Position numbers and translations under genes: made by a program | Assembly: GCA_902762795.1 (NCBI GenBank) | Contig: CACWPM010000005.1 | Location: 1-64,000 of the forward strand | Direction: 5' to 3' | Length of the DNA: 64,000 bases | Source of the DNA: Fibrobacter succinogenes | GTDB lineage: Bacteria; Fibrobacterota; Fibrobacteria; Fibrobacterales; Fibrobacteraceae | The notes under the pieces: model-generated | What the model was told of the DNA's origin: nothing | Seen by the model: only the letters and a program-made list of their open reading frames with translations | Databases searched by the model: none | Shown: piece after piece, positions 36,601 to 43,573 of the stretch | Numbering within the stretch: position 1 is the stretch's first letter | Layout: each line of letters starts with the position of its first letter

Positions 36601-37000
36601 TGTTCCCGTCGGTGATTTCTTTCATGAGACCGATTTTTGCAGGATTGAAAATCGCGAGGAAAATGCCGTAAAGGAAGAGCAGCGCAAATGCGCCAAAGTC
36701 GAGCCTATCGCCAAAGAAAAATGCAATCAGCAAAACGGATATGGCCATACCGACGGAAGTCCATCCCATGACTTTGCTCTTGGGGTAGCGGCCTGCAAAG
36801 TAGCTTGCGACGTGCATCATGATGATGCTTGGCGAAAACATGGCGAACTGGAGTAAGAGGCTTAACCAAAAAAATCGTGTTCCTTCGGAATTGAAGGTTA
36901 TCCACCTTTGGAAGTGGATGAATAAACCCAATTGCATGAATGAACTTAAAAATACCGCAATGTAATAGGGAATTTCGCCGGGGCAAGTTGTGCGTTTCAT
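33602..37000 (-). CDS. LplT-PlsC-Aas fusion: lysophospholipid flippase, acyltransferase and acyl-ACP synthetase
   Basis: 1132 residues. About 1-405 is a twelve-helix MFS transporter of LplT type. About 415-610 is a PlsC acyltransferase with GPHYSFIDW (HX4D motif near 431) and IFPEGEVSKT (near 498). About 640-1132 is an AMP-forming synthetase with LFSSGSEGTPKGVELTH (near 770), YGCTELTPL (near 911) and YKTGDKCTI. In E. coli LplT imports lysophosphatidylethanolamine and Aas re-acylates it; here both are one inner-membrane polypeptide. The start has weak ribosome-site support; the hairpin at 33496 ends the transcript. Confidence 0.92.
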   Translation of the reverse strand: MKRTTCPGEIPYYIAVFLSSFMQLGLFIHFQRWITFNSEGTRFFWLSLLLQFAMFSPSIIMMHVASYFAGRYPKSKVMGWTSVGMAISVLLIAFFFGDRLDFGAFALLFLYGIFLAIFNPAKIGLMKEITDGNNLVKINAKHLIFMAIGITVISFLTFDYSPTGNSSINYTLLPFILSGVALVAAISSFCIRINKQSKYVKLRSPIRNFSSTWSNPMLRLSMLGIAAFWSVTQFLIMISQNMTGTQSTTLFQWTFIFTGIGYIIGAISAAKSSKNFVETGIIPIAAIASSITMIVTPFINNQYVLAFLYAFIAFWAGSAFVILRTVIQNVTRPDTSGRIHAVSFMIQMSFLFILLGFQVILFLMTELSLHKQLFFLAVILALTFVFTLKRTPMTLLRAGLRFAFSYVFRYKVKVHGIQNMPESGPLLLVGPHYSFIDWAVLQMASPRPLLIASNRNTFADWYLRWFAHGKSVIDINRRDPSEAMEKIHEALLKGEAVVIFPEGEVSKTPFVSKFSLDYTKAIEGTEAQIVPFYIQGLWGSRYSHASECVNRPQYFNRVISVGFGKALPASTPEDVIRKDLQNLGTDIWNMAMDHSASIIPLWYRAMRKRRSRPILIDPAGRHVNGYEMIRLCHHFSKKIKSLTKNDQNVGFMLPTSRDAALGIMSILGCGKTTVNLNYTSPVDTLIGCIDKAELSTIVTSHAFFDKLCGKNPDFKQLAEKCQMFYIDEEEQKISTFCRLLESFIVLTFPKKLLRDLWFTTSKLTDDAVILFSSGSEGTPKGVELTHKNVISNAQQGDHVIRLCRTDVMTSLLPLFHSFGFTMTFMMPLLDGVPMVLCPDPTDIKTLARVCAEYKATILMGTPTFLRAIAINRWVHPMCLDSLRYVIAGAEKLRPEMRETFKLKFGKDIYEGYGCTELTPLATLNAPNVLLDDFLTMEKCSDPSSIGMVVPGSTGAIINPETNEFLAPGEEGMLVVTGPQVMKGYLKDEAKTSSVILEIDGRRWYKTGDKCTITKDGFIQILGRYSRFAKLGGEMISLTAVELRIAETGILGDHEFAITAVPDSVKGERIVLLVKGDATLDTEEISRSLRKSGIPPLMQPGSVFCVNAIPKLGSGKWDFNGMKKLATELVEKK

Positions 37001-37345
37001 ATAATCGTTAGTCGAAATAAAAAGTTATGAAAATGTTGGGGTAAATATAGCAATGATTGGTGTGAATAAAAAAAGAAATGCCGTCCTCATCCGCGCATCA
37101 TGAGTACTAAGCAGCAAGCTGCAAGTAGTCAAAGAGGACAAGTCCGGCATGACACGATTGATTCAAGGAAGAATAGATTGCTTCGCTAGCTTCCCATGCT
37201 GTCGCCCAGAGCAGGTGTGGCTCGCAGTGACGTGGGAGCGGAGTGATGCAAAAATAAGCTTGCTTATTTCTATATCCGAAGCGAACCAGTCATGCGCTTG
37301 CGCAAAGACGATTCTTCCTACTTCTAACCTTCTACTGTCTGCTAT
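37001..37345. other. intergenic region with dispersed repeat pieces, no gene seen
   Basis: 345 bp between the Aas fusion start and the MetS-like gene. It holds an interrupted inverted repeat (ATGCCG...GTCCTC at 37078-37088 against GAGGAC at 37134 and CCGGCAT at 37144-37150) with an internal GCAGCAAGCTGC hairpin. There is also an AGATTGCTTCGCT...CTCGCAGTGACG repeat at about 37178-37232. The small stem AAATAAGC/GCTTATTT (37252-37269), followed on the minus strand by T residues, may terminate the symporter transcript. Confidence 0.6.
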
Positions 37346-37349
37346 TTAC
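37315..37349. repeat. heptad tract covering the MetS-like stop codon
   Basis: Five 7-bp units TTCCTAC, TTCTAAC, CTTCTAC, TGTCTGC, TATTTAC run to 37349 and include the stop codon of the minus-strand MetS-like gene at 37346-37348. Confidence 0.65.
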
Positions 37350-37450
37350 TTCTTAAATACTTTGTAAAAGCAGAATGCGCAAAGTCCTACGATGGCGCCC
37401 CAGGCGCAGATCATGAATGCTAGCCCGCCAGTTGTAAATTCAGCGTCCAT
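37346..37450 (-). CDS. tiny MetS-like subunit of the sodium symporter
   Basis: 34 codons: MDAEFTTGGLAFMICAWGAI..., ending YKVFKK. It is a single membrane helix with a basic cytoplasmic end, the layout of MetS, the small subunit required by MetP-type amino-acid symporters in Corynebacterium. It starts 2 bp after the symporter stop codon and has AGGAGG upstream of its ATG, so it is certainly translated from the same mRNA. The family match is by position, size and topology, not by strong sequence identity. Confidence 0.8.
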   Translation of the reverse strand: MDAEFTTGGLAFMICAWGAIVGLCAFCFYKVFKK

Positions 37451-37452
37451 AG

Positions 37453-39138
37453 TTAAGCCTCCTCTGCGTTGTCTGAATTTCCGATTTCCATTTTCTTGAT
37501 GTCCTTGCTACGGCCCGATTCCGCCGGACCGCCCTTGCGCCAGGCATAGGCAATCGCAAGGTTCAATAGCAGGAACAACACCAACAAAAATCCACGGAAC
37601 GCCCACGTGAATCCGATTTTTGGGAACGTATGGCCAAGAAAATCAACGGTTGCGCTTGGATCCACATTGCTGAGCGTGATGAACGGGAGACCGTCAGTTG
37701 CCGTGAACGAAACCAAAAGCACAATCAAGTAAATTGGACAAACATACAAAATAACTGGACGCAAGAAACGAGGAAGCTTGAGTAGTGCGCCATCGTTCAT
37801 CGTGGCGAAAGCTTCGTTCTCGCCCGGCTCAATAATCACTTCGGCTGGGAGGTCTCCTTGTGCTTGGGCTTCCTTGGCCTTGCGACGTCCGAGCACGAGG
37901 CTAAAGAGTACTGCCTGGATCATGCCCACGAACACGATGAGATACGTACCGCCCCAGAAATCGAGTTCGTCCACCGTTCCAGCGGCAAGTCCAAAAATTG
38001 CGGTGAGGCTACCGACAAATGTAATCGTGCTGACCGTAGTCACGGATTTTTTACGCGTGAACTTGAGATCGTCTTCGCAGAAACTGATGAGCGGCTGGAT
38101 GATGGAAATTGCACTCGTGATGCCCGCAAAGAAGAGCATGGTGAACCAGACTGTCTGGAGAACGCCCCCGAGCGGGAGCGTGCCGAAAACGTACGGCATC
38201 GTCTGGAAGCCAAGCCCGAACGTGCCGAGCTTCGCGCATTCTTCGATGTTTGCGCCTGCGATAAGCACCGCCATCGGGATCACGACGGTACCACCAATAA
38301 TCACCTCGGCGAAGCCGTTCGTGGCGCTAGCCGTGAGCGAAGAAAGTACGAGGTCTTCTTTCGGCTTGAGGTAGCTTGCGTAGCAGAAGATAATAGCCAT
38401 ACCGAGACTCATCGTGAAGAACACCTGGCCTGCGGCCGCCATCCACACCTTCGGGCTTGCAAGTTCCGACAAATCCGGGTTCCACATGAATGCAAGCCCT
38501 TTACCAATGCCTGGGAGTGTGAGCACTCGGACCACGAGCACGAGACCCAAAATCAAGAGAATCGGCATGCAGATCTTGTTGGCGCGTTCAATGCCCTTAC
38601 GTACGCCGAACGAAAGTACGACCATGTTTGCTATGAATGTGATGAGGAAGAATATAATTGCGACTGGGATGCCGCCTACGCATGTCTTCAGCATAATGTA
38701 GTTGCCGAAGAATTCTGTCATCTTTGCAGGCCCTTGTGCGACAACATCCATCAATGTGCCCGTTGCCGAATAAAACGCGAATGCCAAAATCCATGATTGG
38801 ATGAACCCGTAGTAGAAAATGATGAAAATTGGCGGTAAAAGTCCAAGCGAACCCAAGTACTTTGCCCACTTCTTTTTTTTCTGAAAAATCACGTGGTATG
38901 TACTCGGGGATGTGCCATAGTTATGATAGCCCGCATAACGGCCCAGAGTCCATTCAATCCACGCCAAGGGAATTCCGAGGAACACGAATGCGATGAGGTA
39001 TGGGATGATGAATGCGCCGCCACCATTGGTAGCTGCCTGCACAGGGAACCGAAGAAAATTGCCAAGCCCGACCGCCGACCCCGCGACTGCGAGAATCACG
39101 CCGAGTTTGGAACCCCAGTTTTCACGATTGTTTGCCAT
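37453..39138 (-). CDS. sodium-dependent amino-acid transporter (NSS family, MetP-like)
   Basis: 561 residues, about twelve membrane helices. Helix 1 carries the sodium/substrate motif SKLGVILAVAGSAVGLGNFLRFP with the unwound GSAVGLGN region; helix 6 reads FFTMSLGMAIIFCYASYL. Such bacterial transporters import amino acids with Na+, MetP taking methionine and alanine. The MetS-like small gene follows 2 bp downstream. AGGA lies upstream of the ATG. The specific amino acid cannot be read from sequence. Confidence 0.92.
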   Translation of the reverse strand: MANNRENWGSKLGVILAVAGSAVGLGNFLRFPVQAATNGGGAFIIPYLIAFVFLGIPLAWIEWTLGRYAGYHNYGTSPSTYHVIFQKKKKWAKYLGSLGLLPPIFIIFYYGFIQSWILAFAFYSATGTLMDVVAQGPAKMTEFFGNYIMLKTCVGGIPVAIIFFLITFIANMVVLSFGVRKGIERANKICMPILLILGLVLVVRVLTLPGIGKGLAFMWNPDLSELASPKVWMAAAGQVFFTMSLGMAIIFCYASYLKPKEDLVLSSLTASATNGFAEVIIGGTVVIPMAVLIAGANIEECAKLGTFGLGFQTMPYVFGTLPLGGVLQTVWFTMLFFAGITSAISIIQPLISFCEDDLKFTRKKSVTTVSTITFVGSLTAIFGLAAGTVDELDFWGGTYLIVFVGMIQAVLFSLVLGRRKAKEAQAQGDLPAEVIIEPGENEAFATMNDGALLKLPRFLRPVILYVCPIYLIVLLVSFTATDGLPFITLSNVDPSATVDFLGHTFPKIGFTWAFRGFLLVLFLLLNLAIAYAWRKGGPAESGRSKDIKKMEIGNSDNAEEA

Positions 39139-39248
39139 ATTTTTTTTCCTGGAATTAAAGCCGGAGCTTTGTGAGTATCAAGATAAATTTAATTATTTCG
39201 TGAAACGTGGCAACTAGGAGGAATGATATCTGAACCGCACTTGTTGTA

Positions 39249-39281
39249 GAAAAAAAAGCGTCCTTTAACGGAACGCATTTT
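39249..39281. terminator. bidirectional terminator upstream of the symporter
   Basis: GCGTCC (39258-39263) pairs with GGAACGC (39270-39276, one bulge). On the minus strand it is followed by eight T residues; on the plus strand by ATTTTTAATTTT. Confidence 0.75.
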
Positions 39282-39306
39282 TAATTTTAAAGTCTCGCTT
39301 TAGGCA

Positions 39307-39363
39307 ACGGAGGCTCTATATTACAATAGAGCCGAGCGGTCTTCTTAGTAAAGCAAAGCGAAC
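39307..39363. repeat. 57-bp direct repeat, copy A
   Basis: It matches 39549-39605 with three mismatches. It contains the hairpin GGCTCTAT-ATTACA-ATAGAGCC, and its right end is the sequence of the last GH116 codons (reverse complement of TTCGCTTTGCTTTACTAA). The copy lies 186 bp beyond the true gene end, so it looks like a duplicated 3' end. Confidence 0.85.
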
Positions 39364-39381
39364 CCGCAAAAACGGAGCTTG

Positions 39382-39531
39382 CAAGTAATTGCATTAAGAC
39401 GTAAGAGAATAAGTCGCTAAGCGAACAATTCCGCACCGAAGGGAGGACCTGTGAGCGTGCGAGCTTATTCTCTGCAGTTTACAATTACTTGTAGTGAGCA
39501 AAAAAACGCCCGGTATTAACCGGGCGTTTTT
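39382..39531. ncRNA. candidate structured RNA, bulged long stem plus terminator, strand unresolved
   Basis: CAAGTAATTG (39382-39391) pairs with CAATTACTTG (39482-39491). After an internal bulge, AGAGAATAAG plus TCGC (39404-39417) pairs with GCGA plus CTTATTCTCT (39459-39473, one bulged G). The apical part contains TCGCTAAGCGA and a GGGAGGACC stretch. The plus strand then runs straight into the hairpin terminator at 39506-39527. On the minus strand a transcript would end at 39258. Two long stems around an internal bulge recall 6S RNA in shape, but the length and wording do not let me name it. Confidence 0.55.
39503..39531. terminator. strong bidirectional Rho-independent terminator
   Basis: ACGCCCGGT (39506-39514) pairs perfectly with ACCGGGCGT (39519-39527), flanked by A-run and T-run so that both strands end in a U-tract. 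It serves the GH116 transcript on the minus strand and any RNA from 39382 on the plus strand. Confidence 0.93.
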
Positions 39532-39548
39532 GCGAGAGCGAGGCGAAG

Positions 39549-39605
39549 ACGGAGGTTCTATATTGCGATAGAGCCGAGCGGTCTTCTTAGTAAAGCAAAG
39601 CGAAC
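39549..39605. repeat. 57-bp direct repeat, copy B, overlapping the GH116 stop
   Basis: Counterpart of 39307-39363. It spans the GH116 stop codon (complement of TTA at 39587-39589) and a hairpin GGTTCTAT...ATAGAGCC just after it. The stem base change relative to copy A (C to T) keeps a G-U pair. Confidence 0.85.
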
Positions 39606-42600
39606 ACCATGCCCGGACGGAAGTACTTACCTGCGGTGTACTTCAAAGCCGTGCTGTGGAGCAGCGTGAAGAGCTCGTTCACATCGACCTTGTTGCTCTT
39701 CGCAATGGCGCCGAAAGCCTTGGTGAAGGCGGCGATGTTGCGCGGGAGCTTCGGGCTGATGCGGGAGTCGGCGAGGAGGGCACCCTTCTTCAGGAGTTCC
39801 TTGTGCATCTTGTCGGCGGCAGTTGAGCTGAGGCCGAACTTTGCAACGAGAGCTTCTGGGTGGAGGCGGCAAGAACCGTTGAATCCTTCCGGTGCTGCAA
39901 ACGGCACGCGAGCTTCGTCATAGAGGTTTCCGATCATGGAATCGGCGAGCACGGAGGCTTCCTTTTCCAAACCGTGGAACATCATGGCGGTCATGATGCT
40001 GTACTGGATGCCAATCCAAACGTCGTGAGCCTGGAAGTTGAATTCGTCAAGCGGAGAACCGTCTTTACGGACAAGGTTTGCGGCACCGATGAGCGGGCTG
40101 TTGGCCTTATAGTTCGTATTGAAAATTCTGAGCAAGTTAGACTTGGCCTTGGCGCTGTCGGTAATCGGTTCGAGGTCCAGTAAGCGGAGGTAAGTGTCTG
40201 CAAGCATCGTATCGGCGAACACGTCGTCGCTGTCGTTAGCAATCTTTGCTTCCCAGCTCTTGGTGAAGGCTTCCTTGCACTGAGCCGTAATCCAAGCCTT
40301 CTTGAGGCCGCGGAGTTCGTTCTTGGAGAGGTCTTCGCCGTCCGGGATTTCGCCTGCGCAGAGCCATTCGTTGATGGCCTTCACGCCTGCGTTCGGATCT
40401 TCCGGGAGTTCCAAAGAAACCTTCACGGCTTCGCGGAGTTCGGCGTACTTTTCGACGTTCAAGTCCTTCATTTCCATCGGGGTCACGAAGAAGCGGAAGT
40501 AGCCTTCGTTTTCGTCCCAGAGTGACTCGGTAAATTCCTTGTTCGCTGCTTCGGACTTTTCATTCCACTTGGCGGCTTGTTCGTTATCGCCGAGGAGTTC
40601 TGCAATCTTGGCTGCAGCACGGAGGCCTGCAATCCAGAGGGAACCGCAGTAAACGGAAATGCCGTAGCTGCAGAGGTTGTCGAACGTGTCGTCGGTACCG
40701 TGCGTGAGCGGGAAGTTTTCGCCCGGGTTCACCATCTTTTCGAGGTATTCCATAGCGGCATAGACAGCTTCCTTGCAATCGGCGAGGCACTGCATGTCCT
40801 TCGTCTTGTGGTAGTGACGGTAGACCATGAGCACATATTTCGGAGCGAGGTCCTTCCATTCCTTCACGTTGTGCCAGTCGTAGGCATCCGGTTCGGCATC
40901 GAAGGGGCTACCGAGGTCGTGAATCACGGCGCCACGCACTGCGCGCGGGCCTTCGAGTTTCGGGTCCGGGAGGTCGGCGTAGGGGAGGTTCACGAATTCG
41001 TGGTGACGGCGACGGTTTTCGTTCACGGCGAGAATGGCATCGCCAAAGCGCTTCATCACGACGCCATCGAGGCGCGGCATGAGGGCGAGCAAGCTAAAGC
41101 TGCCGTAGAAATACACGTCGAGAGAGTTGAAGAACGGATAGTCGGCGCATTCGCGAACCAAGAAGCGGTCTTCCTTGTCCCACACGGTGGCTTCGGCGAG
41201 GAAGCTGAGCGTGTTGATGGCGAGGCTCTTGAATTCAGCCTGCTTGGCGGCAGTCTTGTAGAGCTTGGCGACCGGCTTCTTCGGAACAAGGTTTTCAAAA
41301 GCCTTGAGGCGAGCGTCGAAAGTCTTGTCGGCGGCGAGAGCTTCCGTGAGGAGGGCGACCACGCGGCCGTATGCTTCCGGGTAGAATGCGGTGTACTTCT
41401 TGGCGGAGGTGAGCTTGTTCAGCTTGATTTCCGGGAAGTCGAGCACCATGTTGAACTGGAAACTGACCTTCTGCTTCGGCTTGAGGACTGCGGTCACGGC
41501 GATGGCTCCTGCAATCGTTTCACGACCGCTGTAAACGTTCTTGACCCAGGAATTGGCAACGCGACCGCTTTGGAGTGCAGCCTTCAAGACGGCCTTGGCG
41601 TCGTCTTGGTAGAACATCGGCTTCACGGAAACGTTGAGGTTATCCTTCTTGTTCCAAGCCACGCTCACGCCCATGCAACCGTTGAAGTCGCTTTCGGCGA
41701 GAGCCTTTTCGTTATAAAATTCGATACCGCGAACAGAGCGGCCATCTTCGAGTTCCTTGTCGAACTGCACACCCTTCGGGAAACGTGCGGATGGCACAAG
41801 CACAAAGCTGGAGTCCTGAACGCCCTGGCGGTCCTTCTTCGCCATGTAGCCCGTGATGCTGTCCTGAATCTGGACAATCGTCACTTCGCGGGTTTCCTTG
41901 GTGTTGTTTTCGAGCGTGAAGACGGTGGCGTTCACCGGGAGGCTGGAGAGGCGTTCGTCGCCCGGAGTCACGTAGCTGGACTGTGTCTTGGTGATGGCGA
42001 CACCCTTGCCTTCGTAAACGGTTTCGCTGACCGGGTAGAGGGCGGTGTACTTCATCTTGGCAGCGTCATAACCCGGCTGGCCGAGGAATTCGCTGTCGTT
42101 TGCCCAAGCGGCGGTGAGGGCGCCTTCGCGGGCTGCCTTTTCGCCAACCATGCCGTCGAAGAAGTCGATGAGCACGGCGCGGTTGATGGCGGCAACGTCC
42201 TTGCCTGCGGCAATCAAAGCCTGCGTGCGGTCGCTGAACTGGATGTGCCAGCGTTCAAAAGCTGCCTTGTTCGTTGCAAAAAGCGTCTTGTCGGCAAGCA
42301 CCTTGTTGAGCTTGGCTTCGGCCTTCTTCTGGTCCTTCATGTCGGCGTCGCCGAAAACGCGTGCGCCATTAGCATCGAGGAGCGGGAAGTTGTTGTTGTA
42401 GATGCCGAATGCTGCGAAGTTGCCAATCACGAGCGCAGCTTTTGCGCTGAGCACGGCTTCCTTGAAGAAGAAGTTGTTGAAGCGAAGGTCGGACGGCTTT
42501 TCGGTGCGAACCTGGACGCCCGGCATCACGTTCATCACGGGAGTCGTGCCGGCAGGCGTTGCTGTAAACGTAGAACCGATGCCACCCACGGCGATACCCG

Positions 42601-42727
42601 TGGTGGATGGAGTTGTTGAAAGCGGGGTGTACCACGGCTGAATGAATTCCACAGCGAGACCCGGGGTCATCAATTTTTGAACGGTTCCGGCTTGTTTTGC
42701 ACCGGCGAGATAATCTTTAATGCTCAT
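39587..42727 (-). CDS. GH116-family glycosidase (GBA2-like beta-glucosidase/xylosidase)
   Basis: 1046 residues without a signal peptide, so probably cytoplasmic. The N-terminal beta-domain (GGIGSTFTATPAG..., SDLRFNN...) leads into an (alpha/alpha)6 barrel with FNSLDVYFYGSFSLLALMPRL, IHDLGSPFDAEPDAYDWHNVKEWKDLAPKYVLMVYRHY and THGTDDTFDNL...SVYCGSLW. These line up with the GH116 wording YDVHFYASF, IPHDIGDP, WKDLNLKFVLQVYRDY, ADQTYDGW and AYCGGLW. The acid Asp of the DDTFD motif is kept. It would cleave beta-glucosides or xylosides derived from imported oligosaccharides. A long open frame antisense to it is a coding shadow. Confidence 0.85.
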   Translation of the reverse strand: MSIKDYLAGAKQAGTVQKLMTPGLAVEFIQPWYTPLSTTPSTTGIAVGGIGSTFTATPAGTTPVMNVMPGVQVRTEKPSDLRFNNFFFKEAVLSAKAALVIGNFAAFGIYNNNFPLLDANGARVFGDADMKDQKKAEAKLNKVLADKTLFATNKAAFERWHIQFSDRTQALIAAGKDVAAINRAVLIDFFDGMVGEKAAREGALTAAWANDSEFLGQPGYDAAKMKYTALYPVSETVYEGKGVAITKTQSSYVTPGDERLSSLPVNATVFTLENNTKETREVTIVQIQDSITGYMAKKDRQGVQDSSFVLVPSARFPKGVQFDKELEDGRSVRGIEFYNEKALAESDFNGCMGVSVAWNKKDNLNVSVKPMFYQDDAKAVLKAALQSGRVANSWVKNVYSGRETIAGAIAVTAVLKPKQKVSFQFNMVLDFPEIKLNKLTSAKKYTAFYPEAYGRVVALLTEALAADKTFDARLKAFENLVPKKPVAKLYKTAAKQAEFKSLAINTLSFLAEATVWDKEDRFLVRECADYPFFNSLDVYFYGSFSLLALMPRLDGVVMKRFGDAILAVNENRRRHHEFVNLPYADLPDPKLEGPRAVRGAVIHDLGSPFDAEPDAYDWHNVKEWKDLAPKYVLMVYRHYHKTKDMQCLADCKEAVYAAMEYLEKMVNPGENFPLTHGTDDTFDNLCSYGISVYCGSLWIAGLRAAAKIAELLGDNEQAAKWNEKSEAANKEFTESLWDENEGYFRFFVTPMEMKDLNVEKYAELREAVKVSLELPEDPNAGVKAINEWLCAGEIPDGEDLSKNELRGLKKAWITAQCKEAFTKSWEAKIANDSDDVFADTMLADTYLRLLDLEPITDSAKAKSNLLRIFNTNYKANSPLIGAANLVRKDGSPLDEFNFQAHDVWIGIQYSIMTAMMFHGLEKEASVLADSMIGNLYDEARVPFAAPEGFNGSCRLHPEALVAKFGLSSTAADKMHKELLKKGALLADSRISPKLPRNIAAFTKAFGAIAKSNKVDVNELFTLLHSTALKYTAGKYFRPGMVFALLY

Positions 42728-42780
42728 AATGAAGTCCGATATTTAAAGGTTTATACGCAGGGAAAGATAGCATTTTAGAG

Positions 42781-42922
42781 CTTAGAACTTAGAACTTAGA
42801 GCTTAGAAATTGGTTGTTAGTAGGCAGTAGACAGTGGATGGTGGGATGGATTGTCATCCTGGAGCAGTCATCCTCGAACGACGTGAGGATTTTTCAGTAG
42901 GAAGTAGACTGTAGGAAGTTTG
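42781..42922. repeat. three successive heptad tracts of different unit
   Basis: CTTAGAA-type units at 42781-42808, TAGGCAG/TAGACAG/TGGATGG units at 42814-42849 and CAGTAGG/AAGTAGA/CTGTAGG units at 42895-42922. The last two are separated by a GTCATCCT...GTGAGGAT repeat piece (42852-42890). Confidence 0.8.
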
Positions 42923-43020
42923 CTGCGTCATCCAGACGCTGAAGATGGTATAGAATTGTTGTCAATTCATTGGCTTACAATTCTTAAGCTCTCATGGGCT
43001 AAGGATCCAGTTAAGTCTGC

Positions 43021-43040
43021 TTTACGATGTTTTTTTTCAA
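43021..43040 (+). repeat. 20-bp direct repeat, left copy, bounding the inverted-repeat array
   Basis: TTTACGATGTTTTTTTTCAA; it recurs with one change at 43512-43531. T-rich, so chance similarity is possible, but the TTTACGATGT head is not low-complexity. Confidence 0.55.
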
Positions 43041-43212
43041 TCATTTTTCATCAAAGTCGCACCACATCGAACGTCCAGAGAACAACTACAAAAAAGCTGT
43101 CGTCGCAGGTAAGAAAATCGCTAGAATAAATTCAAACTAGTTGTCCGTAAAGTCTAAAAAACATGCCACGGAATTGTTCATAATACTCTTCTTTAGCGTT
43201 TTTTTTTGCTTC

Positions 43213-43482
43213 AGTACCTATAAAACAGATTATAATGAAGTTTTATAGGTACTGAGAACTCTTTTTTTTATTCCGTACCTATAAATCCCTAAGAGCAACG
43301 CTTTTATAGGTACGTTTTTCTGTTTTTACACATAAGTTAAGTGCGAAAATACCTATAAAAATGATTTATCGCGTTGTTTATAGGTACAAGTACAATGAAA
43401 TTCACCTTGCGATAGCCTCGATGAATTGAAAATAACCTGTTTTGTACCTATAAAAGCACATAAAATCAAGATTTATAGGTAC
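43213..43482. repeat. array of four inverted repeats GTACCTATAAA-N17-TTTATAGGTAC
   Basis: Units: 43214-43252, 43275-43313, 43349-43387 (first base A instead of G) and 43444-43482. In every unit the left 11-mer starts exactly 28 bp before the right 11-mer, leaving a 17-nt spacer whose sequence differs in all four. In unit 1 the pairing extends to 14 bp. Gaps between units grow: 22, 35, 56 bp. No repeat or Cas-like gene lies nearby. It could be paired protein sites, recombination sites or RNA hairpins with variable loops; nothing in the window decides this. Confidence 0.9.
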
Positions 43483-43511
43483 GAACTTCCGAATTGTCTT
43501 AAATTTTGAGT

Positions 43512-43531
43512 TTTACGATGTCTTTTTTCAA
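43512..43531 (+). repeat. 20-bp direct repeat, right copy
   Basis: TTTACGATGTCTTTTTTCAA, one substitution from 43021-43040. The two copies enclose about 470 bp containing all four inverted repeats. Confidence 0.55.
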
Positions 43532-43573
43532 ATTATTTACACCAATTGTGTTAGATTGAATTATTTTTAGGGT

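Larger units (their letters stand above)
39139..39586. other. intergenic region holding two terminators, a duplicated segment and a likely structured RNA
   Basis: 448 bp between the GH116 stop and the symporter start. No protein gene is visible. Its parts are annotated separately: terminator 39249-39281, duplicated 57-bp segments at 39307-39363 and 39549-39605, long stem 39382-39491, terminator 39503-39531. The 110 bp next to the symporter is presumably its promoter. Confidence 0.8.
42728..43573. other. 846-bp gene-free island with heptads, dispersed repeats and the inverted-repeat array
   Basis: Between GH116 and a small membrane-protein gene. Left part (42776-42990): heptad tracts and CATCCT/GAGGAT repeat pieces. 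Right part (43021-43531): low GC, bracketed by a 20-bp direct repeat and containing four inverted repeats. No open frame with coding character is visible on either strand. Confidence 0.8.

Noticed and set aside
39382-39531. tmRNA, RNase P RNA or SRP RNA
   Set aside because: None of the conserved words of those RNAs (for example the SRP GGAAGGAAGCAG loop or the RNase P GAGGAAAGTCC) is present, and the length does not fit.
40577-42619. 680-codon open frame antisense to the GH116 gene
   Set aside because: It mirrors the codon bias of the real minus-strand gene and has Val/Glu/His-rich composition without any domain; a coding shadow. The same applies to long frames antisense to the M20 peptidase (10696-12096), pyrD (12181-13275), rapA (20097-21386) and mutS (30806-32182).
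43213-43482. CRISPR array
   Set aside because: The repeats are short, alternate in orientation, and inter-unit gaps vary from 22 to 56 bp. There are no cas genes. It is reported as an inverted-repeat array instead.
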